A DNA stretch of 42,835 nt from Bacteroidales bacterium (GCA_004554455.1 SFMG01000016.1:1-42835); one strand, 5' to 3'; shown: positions 34,375 to 42,835, counted from the first letter of the stretch. The notes: generated from the sequence alone by a model not told the origin. A program made the numbers and translations.

Positions 34375-34870
34375 ATCTTCTGGCTTTTTCCATTTCGTTT
34401 CTCAGATTCTTTCTTGCAAGGGTCAGACTGACCCGGACATTGACCTGCGAAAGGCCTGTGATTTCGGAAATCCTGGCGTATTCCATTTCCTGGAACACTC
34501 TCATTTCCAGCAGTTTCTTCTGTTTCTCAGGGAGCTTTTCCATCGCCTTTCGCAGCAGGAGGATTTCTTCCCTGCGCCCGAGACCTTCCTCCGGGCTTTC
34601 TTCCGTTCCCGCCGAGAGCTCATCCAGAGCCGTCTGCCGGTGCCTGGTCCTGCTGCGTATCCTGTCTATGCAGCGGTTGCGCAGCAGGTGCAGTCCATAG
34701 GCCTTGGGGTTGTCGATAGAGTCGAGTTGCTCCCGGCTGTCCCAGAGTTTCAGGTAAAGGTCCTGGACAGCATCCCTGGCCTCATCCTCATTCTCAAGGA
34801 TGTAGAATGCCAGTCTGTAGAACGCTGCCTGATGAGGCAGCCAGACGCTGTCAAAAACTGCGGAATCCAT
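34361..34870 (-). CDS. RNA polymerase ECF-type sigma factor
   Basis: 169 residues. Region 2: WLPHQAAFYRLAFYILENEDEARDAVQDLYLKLWDSRE and NPKAYGLHLLRNRCIDRIRSR. Region 4: MEKLPEKQKKLLEMRVFQEMEYARISEITGLSQVNVRVSLTLARKNLRNEM with a helix-turn-helix. Its start overlaps the stop of the DUF4252 lipoprotein gene by one base, and its end overlaps the anti-sigma-like gene by 14 bp, so these genes form one transcription unit. Confidence 0.93.
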   Translation of the reverse strand: MDSAVFDSVWLPHQAAFYRLAFYILENEDEARDAVQDLYLKLWDSREQLDSIDNPKAYGLHLLRNRCIDRIRSRTRHRQTALDELSAGTEESPEEGLGRREEILLLRKAMEKLPEKQKKLLEMRVFQEMEYARISEITGLSQVNVRVSLTLARKNLRNEMEKARRYEEA

Positions 34871-35391
34871 CAGTCGGCCATCAGGGAGCTAAGTTCATTC
34901 ACATCCACGTTGCCCTTCACATATATCAGGGCTTCGCCGTCCACGTCTATGACTATGCCGTTCACGACACCTTTGTCACTGATTCCAGATGCCCAGATCT
35001 TCACATTGTCTTCTTCGTCCATACATTCGAGAAGGAGCTGTTCCGGCTTGAGGAATCTGTTCAGGCCCTCGCGGAAGGCGGAAGCGTCGGCAGACGAGGC
35101 CTCCTCGTAATCGACGACTATCAGGCCTTTGACGTCACGGCAGGCTTTGAGGGCAGTCCTTGCCTCGGGATCCATATCCTCGGAAAACATTGCGACGCCG
35201 GCGGCCGAGCGGGCTATGGCGGTGAGCAGCCCGTTGACATAGACTACATTGAAGCCGTCCTTTCTGTTGAAATCGCGTACAAGGGAGCGGAGTTCGCTGT
35301 CAGTCTTGGCAACAGCATTGCGTCCGCTGCAGGAAGTGGAGATGCCTGCTATCGTCAGGCACATCATCATCGTAAATAAGATTCTTTTCAT
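34870..35391 (-). CDS. DUF4252 family lipoprotein
   Basis: 173 residues. The leader MKRILFTMMMCLTIAGISTSCSGRN ends in a lipobox Cys. The mature part follows the DUF4252 pattern: LRSLVRDFNRKDGFNVVYVNGLL, MFSEDMDPEARTALKACRDVKGLIVVDYEEA and IVIDVDGEALIYVKGNVDVNELSSLM. It heads the module DUF4252-sigma-anti-sigma-DUF4252, with a one-base overlap to the sigma gene. Lipid anchoring plus a second soluble DUF4252 suggests a paired envelope component. Confidence 0.9.
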   Translation of the reverse strand: MKRILFTMMMCLTIAGISTSCSGRNAVAKTDSELRSLVRDFNRKDGFNVVYVNGLLTAIARSAAGVAMFSEDMDPEARTALKACRDVKGLIVVDYEEASSADASAFREGLNRFLKPEQLLLECMDEEDNVKIWASGISDKGVVNGIVIDVDGEALIYVKGNVDVNELSSLMAD

Positions 35392-35459
35392 TTCCGTATC
35401 TGTTTTTTCGTTTTTCCGGAATAAAGACGGCGATGTGCCTGATTTGTTAAATCACAAAA

Positions 35460-36425
35460 TCAGTTTTTCAGATTTTTCTTTTCGAAGGCCTTGAAATACC
35501 TCTGGGTACTGTGCTTGAACCACTGGCCGTGTATCTCGCTGCAGTTTCCGGCGGTCATAAATGCGTGTATCCCGTTCTTCTCCAGGAATTCAAGCAGGCG
35601 TCCGTACTCGTGCTGGGTGAGCAGGGCCTGGATTTCGACCTCAGGAGAGCCCGAGTAACCGCCTCTGATGTCATAGAGGGTGCAGCCGCGGACAAGATCC
35701 TCGATAATGAAACGCCTTATCCTGTCCGACTCCGGGGATATGATGCAGACTCTCTTGCGCCTGTTGAGACTGCTCATGAAGTAGTCTATCGCAAGTCCGT
35801 TGAGCCAGGTGCCTATGATGCCGATGACAACCATCCTGAAAGAATTGTCCGGGATGAAGAAGGCCGTAAGACACACGACCAGTCCGGCGAAGGTGACGCA
35901 GGTGCCTATGTCTATATGGAGGAACTTGCTGATTATCATCGCAACTATGTCAAGTCCTCCGGTGGAGGCATTGATGCGGAAGAGGAAGGCCTGCGAGGCG
36001 CTGAGCATCAGCACGAAACAGCACAGGTCGAACCAGGGGTCTCCCATCACGCTGGTCTGGCCGGGCGCTATGAGTTTCTCGACCGGACATATCAGTTCGC
36101 ACAGGTCCATCGCCGGGCCTAGGAAAATCGAGGCTACAATGGACTTGAGCCCGAATTCCTTTCCAACGATCACGACCGCCAGCACGACGAGCACCACATT
36201 GAGCAGAAGCACCCAGGTGGACACTTTGAGGGCGGGGATCAGGGCGTTGAGCACCATAGCGATACCGGAGACGGTACCTATGATTATATTGCTCGGCATA
36301 AGGAAATAATAGACCGCTGCAGCCCCGACCATAAGGCCGGCAAGCATAATGAGAAGGTTCTTCCAGAACACGAAGCTCGAAAGCTCCCTTCCGGCCACGG
36401 CCAGGATGGCCCTTGGATTTTTCAT
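35460..36425 (-). CDS. YitT-family membrane protein with C-terminal DUF2179 domain
   Basis: 321 residues. Five to six N-terminal hydrophobic helices (about 20-210) carry the YitT pattern (MPSNIIIGTVSGIAMVLN, NASTGGLDIVAMIISKFLHIDIGT). The C-terminal ~90 residues form the DUF2179 ligand-sensing domain (RVCIISPESDRIRRFIIEDLVRGCTLYDIRGGYSG, QALLTQHEYGRLLEFLEKNGIHAFMTAG). The family is widespread and its transported substance is not established. It is divergent from the HAD gene, and the 67 bp separating it from the DUF4252 lipoprotein gene hold nothing I can name. Confidence 0.9.
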   Translation of the reverse strand: MKNPRAILAVAGRELSSFVFWKNLLIMLAGLMVGAAAVYYFLMPSNIIIGTVSGIAMVLNALIPALKVSTWVLLLNVVLVVLAVVIVGKEFGLKSIVASIFLGPAMDLCELICPVEKLIAPGQTSVMGDPWFDLCCFVLMLSASQAFLFRINASTGGLDIVAMIISKFLHIDIGTCVTFAGLVVCLTAFFIPDNSFRMVVIGIIGTWLNGLAIDYFMSSLNRRKRVCIISPESDRIRRFIIEDLVRGCTLYDIRGGYSGSPEVEIQALLTQHEYGRLLEFLEKNGIHAFMTAGNCSEIHGQWFKHSTQRYFKAFEKKNLKN

Positions 36426-36441
36426 AGCAGATACTTATTCT

Positions 36442-36473
36442 TTTGTATATAGTCCGCAAATTTAACATTTTTG
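36442..36473 (+). promoter_or_regulatory. Promoter for the HAD hydrolase gene
   Basis: TTTG (36442-36445), 20 bp, then CATTTTTG (36466-36473), which matches TAnnTTTG except at the first base. The start codon at 36492 lies 18 bases downstream. Confidence 0.45.
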
Positions 36474-36491
36474 CAGAAAAATATATCAGAT

Positions 36492-37115
36492 ATGATAAAG
36501 GGAATAATATTCGATATGGGCGGCGTCCTGATAGACCTCGATTACGAGCGCTGCGCCACTGCATACGAGAGTCTGGGATTCAAGGATATACGCAATTATC
36601 TGGACCCATACCACCAGAAAGGCATATACGGGGATATGGAAAGCGGCAAGGTCAGCGAGGACGAATTCTACGACTTCGTGCTTTCGAAATTCCGCCCCGG
36701 CTGCAGGCGCGCCGACGTGGACGCCTGTATGCGCAGTTTCTACGACGGGCCGACGAAGGAAAAGGGCGAACTGCTGCGCAGCCTGAAGGAACGCGGCTAC
36801 CGCATATATATGCTCAGCAACAACAATCCGATAATGATGCGCATCTGCCGCGAAGACTTCCGCAAGGCCGACATAGACCTGGACAGTTTCTTCGACGAGC
36901 TGTTCATATCCTGCGAGATGAAGATGCTCAAGCCGGGAAGGGAGATATACGATGAGGCGGTGAGACGCAGCGGTCTCAGAGCGGACGAACTGCTCTTCAT
37001 CGACGACTCCCCCCGCAACACTGAAGCTGCGAGGGGAGCCGGAATCGTTGCGCTGGACTATGTCCAGGGTACTGACCTTAGCGGCTTGCTGCTGTCTGCT
37101 TTGCCTCAGGCCTGA
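36492..37115 (+). CDS. HAD-superfamily hydrolase (subclass IA phosphatase)
   Basis: About 207 residues from the ATG at 36492; an upstream TTG in frame is less likely. HAD motifs are complete: motif I FDMGGVLIDLD (nucleophile and acid Asp), motif II MLSNNN, motif III Lys in KMLKPGREIYDEAV and motif IV LFIDDSPRNTEAA. A helical cap domain (about 15-90) marks subclass IA. Likely a sugar-phosphate or nucleotide phosphatase; the substrate cannot be read. Its 3' end overlaps the convergent glpT gene by 38 bp. Confidence 0.92.
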   Translation: MIKGIIFDMGGVLIDLDYERCATAYESLGFKDIRNYLDPYHQKGIYGDMESGKVSEDEFYDFVLSKFRPGCRRADVDACMRSFYDGPTKEKGELLRSLKERGYRIYMLSNNNPIMMRICREDFRKADIDLDSFFDELFISCEMKMLKPGREIYDEAVRRSGLRADELLFIDDSPRNTEAARGAGIVALDYVQGTDLSGLLLSALPQA

Positions 37116-38499
37116 TAAGCAGGGCGCAAAGCACTATGCCGATTATGGTGCCTGCGGCAACGGTGAGATTGGCCGCATTCCAGCTCCAGGCATCAGCCAC
37201 GCCGCCTACGAGAATCTTAGAGCATATCGCATCGCCGATGAAATAGCCGAATAGGCCTACGAAACCGGCTGCGGTGCCGGCAGCGTTCTTCGGCACGAGA
37301 TTGAGGGCCTGCACTCCGGTAAGGGCGACAGGACCGTAAATAAAGAAGCCGATGAGGCAGAGGGCCACATATACGAGAGTCTTCTGCACCGCAGGGCTGA
37401 AGTTGCCGTAGCCCGCTCCCACGAACCAGTAGATAAGCACTCCGACCAGGCAGGCGAGCATACAGATCACGTTCATCGGGGCGCAGCGTCCCTTGAATAT
37501 CTTGGAGGTGGCGAGACCGCAGAGTATCGTGCCTACAGCTCCTACGATGTTGTGCACGGAGAAGGCGACCTTGCTTTCCGCAAGTGTCATTATGCCGGCC
37601 TTGTTCAGGAAGGTCGGAGCCCAGTCGGCAATGCCGTAGCGCACCATATAGACGAAAATGTTGCTGAAGGCGACTACCCAGAGCAGCTTGTTCTTGAGCA
37701 CATAGTCCACGAAGAGGACCTTGAACGGGAGTTTCTCACCAGTCTGACCCTTGGACTTGACTCCGCTGTAATCCTTCCTCCAATCCTGCACGGAAGGCAG
37801 ACCGCAGGACTCCGGAGTGTCCCTGATCGCCCACCAGCAGAAGAGGGCTATGACAAGGGCGATGAGGGCAGGGAAAATGAAATTGCCCCTCCAGGCCTCG
37901 GATGCGTCGAAAGCGAAGGCCGGCGCAAGTCTGTTGGCAATAATGGAAACGCCGGCTATGGCGAGTATGCCGAGAGCGAAACTGCCCACGGTGTGCGAGA
38001 CGTTCCATACACTCATTTTGAAACTCCTTTCGTTCTGGGAGAACCAGTGGGCCATTATACGGCCGCAAGGAGGCCAGCCGAAACCGCTGAGCCAGCCGAC
38101 GACGAGCATCAGAGCGAATATGATGGCCGTGTTGAGTGCGGCGTTGGTTCCGAAAGGAATGACGCCTACGGCAATCATCGTGAGGGCTGAGAGCACGAGT
38201 CCTATGCAGAGGAACTTCCTGGCATCAGAACGGTCGGAAACCGAACCCATTATGAATTTGCTGAATGCGTATGCAATCGAGACGGCGGACATCGCGAGGC
38301 CGAGCTTGCCGGCATCGAGTATCCCCTTGTCGATCATTTCAGGGGCGGCGAGAGAAAGGTTCTTCCTGACGAGATAGTATCCTGCATAGCCGAGGAATGC
38401 GCCAAGGAAAACCTTGATTCTCATCATCTTGTACGTCCTGTCCACTTTGTTTTCCGGCAGCTGTGGCTTCGCTGCAGGCGGGTCTAGAAATCTTGACAT
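37078..38499 (-). CDS. glpT: Glycerol-3-phosphate:phosphate antiporter GlpT
   Basis: About 473 residues from the ATG at 38497-38499 (MSRFLDPPAAKP); a GTG eight codons upstream falls within the -7 box region. Twelve hydrophobic helices of the major facilitator organophosphate:Pi antiporter group. Motifs include FLGYAGYYLVRKNLSLAAPEM, the loop FSKFIMGSVSDRSDARKFL, GWPPCGRIMAHWFSQNERSFKMSVWNVSHTVGSF and a second Arg-bearing helix YMVRYGIADWAPTFL. The two Arg residues fit the GlpT phosphate site. UhpT-like hexose-phosphate import is an alternative, but glpABC in the same window supports glycerol-3-phosphate. Confidence 0.92.
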   Translation of the reverse strand: MSRFLDPPAAKPQLPENKVDRTYKMMRIKVFLGAFLGYAGYYLVRKNLSLAAPEMIDKGILDAGKLGLAMSAVSIAYAFSKFIMGSVSDRSDARKFLCIGLVLSALTMIAVGVIPFGTNAALNTAIIFALMLVVGWLSGFGWPPCGRIMAHWFSQNERSFKMSVWNVSHTVGSFALGILAIAGVSIIANRLAPAFAFDASEAWRGNFIFPALIALVIALFCWWAIRDTPESCGLPSVQDWRKDYSGVKSKGQTGEKLPFKVLFVDYVLKNKLLWVVAFSNIFVYMVRYGIADWAPTFLNKAGIMTLAESKVAFSVHNIVGAVGTILCGLATSKIFKGRCAPMNVICMLACLVGVLIYWFVGAGYGNFSPAVQKTLVYVALCLIGFFIYGPVALTGVQALNLVPKNAAGTAAGFVGLFGYFIGDAICSKILVGGVADAWSWNAANLTVAAGTIIGIVLCALLIRPEAKQTAASR

Positions 38500-38522
38500 A
38501 TCTATTTTATTGAAGAATTTCA

Positions 38523-38530
38523 CAAAATTA
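38523..38530 (-). promoter_or_regulatory. -7 box for glpT
   Basis: TAATTTTG on the minus strand matches TAnnTTTG and lies 24 bases before the glpT ATG. No TTTG occurs at the expected upstream spacing. A palindromic site (38580-38596) lies about 50 bp further upstream, where an activator could stand in for the missing -33 box. Confidence 0.4.
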
Positions 38531-38579
38531 AGGATTTTTCAGGAATATACGGCATCCGGGACAACAAAAAGTGCTATCC

Positions 38580-38596
38580 TGTGACATTCTGTCACA
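38580..38596. promoter_or_regulatory. Palindromic operator candidate TGTGACA-N3-TGTCACA
   Basis: A perfect 7-bp inverted repeat around a 3-base centre, in the divergent region between glpT and grpE. It ends one base before the -33 box of the grpE promoter. It resembles a CRP-type half-site pair (TGTGA/TCACA), but with a 7-base rather than 6-base centre. It is not the CIRCE element of HrcA. It could activate glpT, repress or activate grpE-dnaJ, or both. Confidence 0.6.
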
Positions 38597-38597
38597 T

Positions 38598-38628
38598 TTT
38601 GAAGATGGCAGATTATTTGATACCTTTG
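38598..38628 (+). promoter_or_regulatory. Promoter for grpE-dnaJ-ammonia-lyase
   Basis: TTTG (38598-38601), 19 bp, then TACCTTTG (38621-38628): a full match to the Bacteroidota consensus. The predicted leader of about 60 bases contains a GC-rich hairpin TGCGC-GCG-GCGCA (38649-38661) and the palindrome CGCTTAAGCG (38636-38645), followed by an AT-rich run up to the start codon. Confidence 0.8.
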
Positions 38629-38695
38629 CGAATTGCGCTTAAGCGGGCTGCGCGCGGCGCATATATATTCAAAAAGAAAATAAAAGATATAATAT

Positions 38696-39250
38696 ATGGA
38701 AAACGAAGAGATTAAAGAAGAGAAGAAAGAGACTCCGGTACAGAAGGAGGCCCCGGCCAAGGGGAAGGAGAAGAAGTCTCAGGCCGCGAAGGAGCTGGAG
38801 AAGAAGCTGGAAAGCCTCGAGAAGGATCTCGCGAAGGAGAAGGACGACTATCTCCGTCTGATGGCCGAGTTCGACAATTACCGCAGGAGGACCTCGCAGG
38901 AGAAGCTCGACCTTGTAAGTATGGCCGCAGTGGACACGATAAAGGGCCTGCTCCCTATTCTGGACGACTTCGAGAGGGCACTCAAGGTTCTCGGGGAGTC
39001 TGGCGACAGCGATGCGGCGAAGGAAGGCACCCAGCTTATCTACACCAAGCTGATGTCTTTCCTCAAGGGCAAGGGCCTGGCGGTTATCGAGGCCCAGGGA
39101 CAGCCCTTTGACACCGACCTCCACGAGGCAGTGGCACAGTTCCCGGTCCAGGAAGAAGAAAAGAAGGGCAAGGTTTTCGACGTGTGCCAGACCGGATACA
39201 CCCTCAACGGCAAGGTGATACGCTTTGCCAAGGTAGTGGTAGGAATCTGA
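38696..39250 (+). CDS. grpE: Nucleotide exchange factor GrpE
   Basis: 184 residues. It releases ADP from DnaK during chaperone cycling. The N-terminus is highly charged (Glu/Lys) and forms the long coiled-coil (about 25-65, AAKELEKKLESLEKDLAKEKDDY). It is followed by the family signature RLMAEFDNYRRRTSQEK, VDTIKGLLPILDDFERAL, and a C-terminal wing with HEAVAQFP and CQTGYTLNGKVIRFAKVVVG. dnaJ follows after 17 bp. dnaK and hrcA are not in the window. Confidence 0.97.
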   Translation: MENEEIKEEKKETPVQKEAPAKGKEKKSQAAKELEKKLESLEKDLAKEKDDYLRLMAEFDNYRRRTSQEKLDLVSMAAVDTIKGLLPILDDFERALKVLGESGDSDAAKEGTQLIYTKLMSFLKGKGLAVIEAQGQPFDTDLHEAVAQFPVQEEEKKGKVFDVCQTGYTLNGKVIRFAKVVVGI

Positions 39251-39267
39251 TAGTTAAGTGATTGACA

Positions 39268-40443
39268 ATGGCTGAGAAAAGAGATTATTACGAGGTGCTT
39301 GGAGTGGACAGGAATGCCACTCTGGACCAGATAAAGGCGGCATACAGGAAGCTCGCCATAAAATACCACCCGGACAAGCACGTGGATGACAGTCCGGAAG
39401 ATAAAAAAGCGGCCGAGGAGAAGTTCAAGGAGGCCGCCGAGGCCTATGATGTGCTCAGCGATGAGAACAAGAAGGCCAGATACGACAAGTTCGGACACGC
39501 CGGAGTGGACGGCCAGGCCGGACCTGACTTCAGCCAGGGCTTCGGCAATCTGAACGACATATTGAACAACCTCTTCGGAGGCAGTTTCGGCGGCTTTGGG
39601 GGCTTTGGAGGCTTCGGAGGCTTCGATGGAGGCCAGAGTGGGCCTAAGGTTTACCGAGGCCGCGACATCCGCACACGCGTCACCCTTACGCTCGAGGAGA
39701 TCGCCAAGGGCTGCGTCAAGGAAGTGACCATAGAGCGCCAGGTTCCTTGTTCCAGCTGCAACGGCAAGGGTGCGCGCAGCGAGGCTGACATCAAGACCTG
39801 CCCTTCCTGCAACGGCAGCGGCCAGGTCAAGAGGGTAAGCAACGGTTTCTTCGGACAGACCATCCAGTACAGCACCTGCCAGCAGTGCGGCGGCGAGGGA
39901 CGCATCATCACCAAGCCTTGTCCGAGCTGCGGCGGCAGCGGTCTGGTCAGGAAGAAAGAGACCATCAAGGTGAACATCCCTGCAGGAGTCGAGGACGGAA
40001 TGCAGCTTTCGATGAGGGGCAAGGGCCACTCGGGCAAGAACAACGGACCTTGCGGAGACCTGCTTATCATAGTCCAGGAACAGGCCAGCAAGGATTTCAA
40101 ACGCCAGGGCAGCGACCTGCTCTACACCAAGGTACTCTCCATCCCTCAGGCCATCCTGGGAGACACCGTGGAAATACCGTGCATAGGCGGAAGCGTGAAA
40201 GTGGAGGTCAAGCCGGGCACCCAGTCCGGAGAGACGGTCAAGCTCAGAAACCGCGGACTTCCGGAAGTGAACGGCTACGGCAATGGCGACCTTTATATCA
40301 AATATGTGGTCTATGTGCCTAAGAAACTCACCCGCGAGGAGAGGGAACTCGTGGAGTCCCTCAAGTCCCACGGAAGCTTCGAGCCTAAGGAGGCCAACGA
40401 AGAGAAGGGCTTTTTCGACCGACTGAAAGATATGCTCAGATAA
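39268..40443 (+). CDS. dnaJ: Chaperone protein DnaJ
   Basis: 391 residues from the ATG at 39268 (MAEKRDYYEVLGV); an in-frame TTG two codons earlier is unlikely. All type I DnaJ parts are present: the J domain with the HPD tripeptide (KYHPDKH), a Gly/Phe-rich linker (GGFGGFGGFGGF, about 110-125), four zinc repeats CSSCNGKG, CPSCNGSG, CQQCGGEG and CPSCGGSG, and the substrate-binding C-terminal beta domains. It stimulates DnaK ATPase and delivers clients. The stop codon is directly followed by the ATG of the ammonia-lyase gene. Confidence 0.97.
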   Translation: MAEKRDYYEVLGVDRNATLDQIKAAYRKLAIKYHPDKHVDDSPEDKKAAEEKFKEAAEAYDVLSDENKKARYDKFGHAGVDGQAGPDFSQGFGNLNDILNNLFGGSFGGFGGFGGFGGFDGGQSGPKVYRGRDIRTRVTLTLEEIAKGCVKEVTIERQVPCSSCNGKGARSEADIKTCPSCNGSGQVKRVSNGFFGQTIQYSTCQQCGGEGRIITKPCPSCGGSGLVRKKETIKVNIPAGVEDGMQLSMRGKGHSGKNNGPCGDLLIIVQEQASKDFKRQGSDLLYTKVLSIPQAILGDTVEIPCIGGSVKVEVKPGTQSGETVKLRNRGLPEVNGYGNGDLYIKYVVYVPKKLTREERELVESLKSHGSFEPKEANEEKGFFDRLKDMLR

Positions 40444-41988
<1,545 letters not shown>

Positions 41989-42099
41989 CTTGCGCTGCGG
42001 GACCGACATCGGGAGCCGACAGAAGCTTGCGCTGCGAGACTGACATAGGGAGCCGACGGACGATTACGCTGCAAGAGTGACATCGGGAGCCGACGGGGA
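41989..42099. repeat. 37-bp tandem repeat, three copies
   Basis: Three imperfect copies of a 37-base unit (41989-42025, 42026-42062, 42063-42099) begin directly at the ammonia-lyase stop codon. The shared core is CGCTGC followed by GAC/GTGACAT and GGGAGCCGAC. The copies differ at several bases. No reading frame or hairpin explains them. They lead straight into the 66-bp palindrome. Confidence 0.85.
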
Positions 42100-42160
42100 C
42101 AGTTACCACTCCGGCGGCTTTTAATTTAGGGTTATGCCGCCTTCGTGGCAAGCTGTCCCC
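42095..42160. repeat. 66-bp imperfect palindrome
   Basis: GGGGACAG (42095-42102) pairs with CTGTCCCC (42153-42160), CCAC (42106-42109) with GTGG (42145-42148), and GGCGGC (42113-42118) with GCCGCC (42136-42141), around a 17-base AT-rich loop. It may end the grpE-dnaJ-lyase transcript, although no T-tract follows the outer stem. Its innermost stem GGCGGC/GCCGCC is identical to that of the palindrome at 533-625. The bases 42161-42262 carry nothing else I can name. Confidence 0.75.
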
Positions 42161-42262
42161 GCCTGCGTCCGCAAAGGTCATTCTGAAGGCGGGCTAATCT
42201 TTAGTGCCGCAACGACGATGGGATGCAGGCGAGCACATCTTCCATCAGCATCGAGGTCGTTT

Positions 42263-42735
42263 CCGGGGGTTTTCCTGCATCGATTCGCAAGTCTGGGCCT
42301 GAAATCAAGAATCGATGCACGCATGAGGGCATAAACAGGCAAAACCTTGCAGCGATTCGCAGGTCTGGGCTTGAAATCAAGAATCGATGCACGCAAGTGG
42401 GGTTAAATGGGGAAAACCTTGCAGCGATTCGCAAGTCTGGGCTTGAAATCAAGAATCGATGCACGCATGAGGGCATAAACAGGCAAAACCTTGCAGCGAT
42501 TCGCAAGTCTGGGCCTGAAATCAAGAATCGATGCACGAAAGAGGATGTAAACGGGGAAAAGCTTACATCGATTCGCAAGTTTGGGCTTGAAATCAAGAAT
42601 CGATGCACGCAAGAGGGGGTAAACAGGGAAATTCTTGAATCGATTCGCAAGTCTGGGCCTGAAATCAAGAATCGATGCACGCAGGAGGACGTTTCCAGGC
42701 AAAAACCTGCAGTGTGTCCCCAAGTTCGGGCCTGA
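42263..42735. repeat. 72-bp-period hairpin tandem array, right copy
   Basis: Six units spaced exactly 72 bases apart (ATCAAGAATC cores at 42304, 42376, 42448, 42520, 42592 and 42664), plus a decayed seventh edge. Hairpins begin at 42276, 42348, 42420, 42492, 42564 and 42636. The first stem is a perfect 11 bp; the others have one or two mismatches in the 5' arm. The boundary linkers contain GTTTCC-GG where internal ones read GTAAAC or similar, as in the first unit of the left array. Because 72 is a multiple of three, stop-free frames run through the array on both strands and predict 24-residue repeats. Differences between units fall at all codon positions, so I do not call a gene. Confidence 0.93.
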
Positions 42736-42780
42736 ACTGTATTTACCTGAAAAAAGTTGACTCACAACAAAGAGTTAACG

Positions 42781-42835
42781 ATGGACTTTAAACACACCAC
42801 CAAAAGACAGCTGTACTATGATCAAGTAATTGAGT
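42781..42835 (+). CDS. Partial open reading frame at window end, possible mobile-element gene
   Basis: An ATG at 42781 opens a frame that runs off the window after 18 codons (MDFKHTTKRQLYYDQVIE). The preceding bases (42737-42780) and this frame are clearly AT-richer than the rest of the window and adjoin the repeat array abruptly. That would fit the left end of an insertion sequence with a transposase start, but I cannot name a family from 18 residues. Confidence 0.35.
   Translation, partial: MDFKHTTKRQLYYDQVIE

Noticed and set aside
38580..38596. CIRCE/HrcA heat-shock operator upstream of grpE
   Set aside because: CIRCE is TTAGCACTC-N9-GAGTGCTAA; the palindrome here has a different sequence and a 3-base centre.
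38629..38695. RNA thermometer in the grpE leader
   Set aside because: GC-rich hairpins are present, but no stem visibly hides the start codon region, which is AT-rich and open.

Overview
The window looks like a moderately GC-rich (high-50s % by eye) chromosomal segment from an uncultured Bacteroidales-type member of the Bacteroidota. Evidence for this: several promoters fit the Bacteroidota pattern (TTTG, 19-20 bp, TAnnTTTG). There are phylum-typical families (DUF4252, DUF5606, PUR-type DUF3276, a YbbR protein between yajC and coaE, a golvesin-domain amidase). Start regions are AT-rich rather than carrying Shine-Dalgarno sites. I cannot name the genus. Both ends lie in repeats, and the last ~100 bases are AT-rich and may enter a mobile element, so the window may be a whole assembly contig broken at repeats.

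Layout. 1-718: a 72-bp-period hairpin array and a 93-bp nested palindrome, no gene. 719-3984 (minus): a TonB-dependent receptor behind an FMN riboswitch with its own promoter, preceded by an ECF sigma factor. 4045-10208 (minus): glpC, a short glpB, glpA, a lipoprotein, rimO and a DUF5606 gene. 10253-13259 (minus): coaE, a YbbR protein, yajC and nusB. 13345-24505 (plus): a PUR protein, then a tightly packed seven-gene run (nadE, small membrane protein, S9 peptidase, MsbA-like ABC exporter, VanZ protein, secreted amidase, aldose epimerase lipoprotein). 24513-28477 (minus): aminotransferase, mannose-1-phosphate guanylyltransferase, fhs. 28544-29179 (plus): uncharacterised protein. 29180-32203 (minus): alpha/beta hydrolase, upp, MATE transporter. 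32313-35391 (minus): two ECF sigma modules with membrane partners and two DUF4252 proteins. 35460-38499: YitT-like protein (minus), HAD hydrolase (plus), glpT (minus). 38696-41988 (plus): grpE, dnaJ and an aromatic amino acid ammonia-lyase. 41989-42780: a 37-bp triplicate repeat, a 66-bp palindrome and a second 72-bp hairpin array in the same orientation as the first.

How genes work together. GlpT would import glycerol-3-phosphate and GlpABC oxidise it into the anaerobic electron chain. The receptor behind the FMN aptamer is best read as an outer-membrane flavin importer repressed when FMN is plentiful. The sigma/DUF4252 block looks like one or two envelope-sensing regulons. GrpE and DnaJ are DnaK co-chaperones.

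The strongest candidates for something undescribed are the FMN-riboswitch-controlled receptor and the 72-bp hairpin arrays with their accompanying palindromes. No rRNA, tRNA or CRISPR array was seen.
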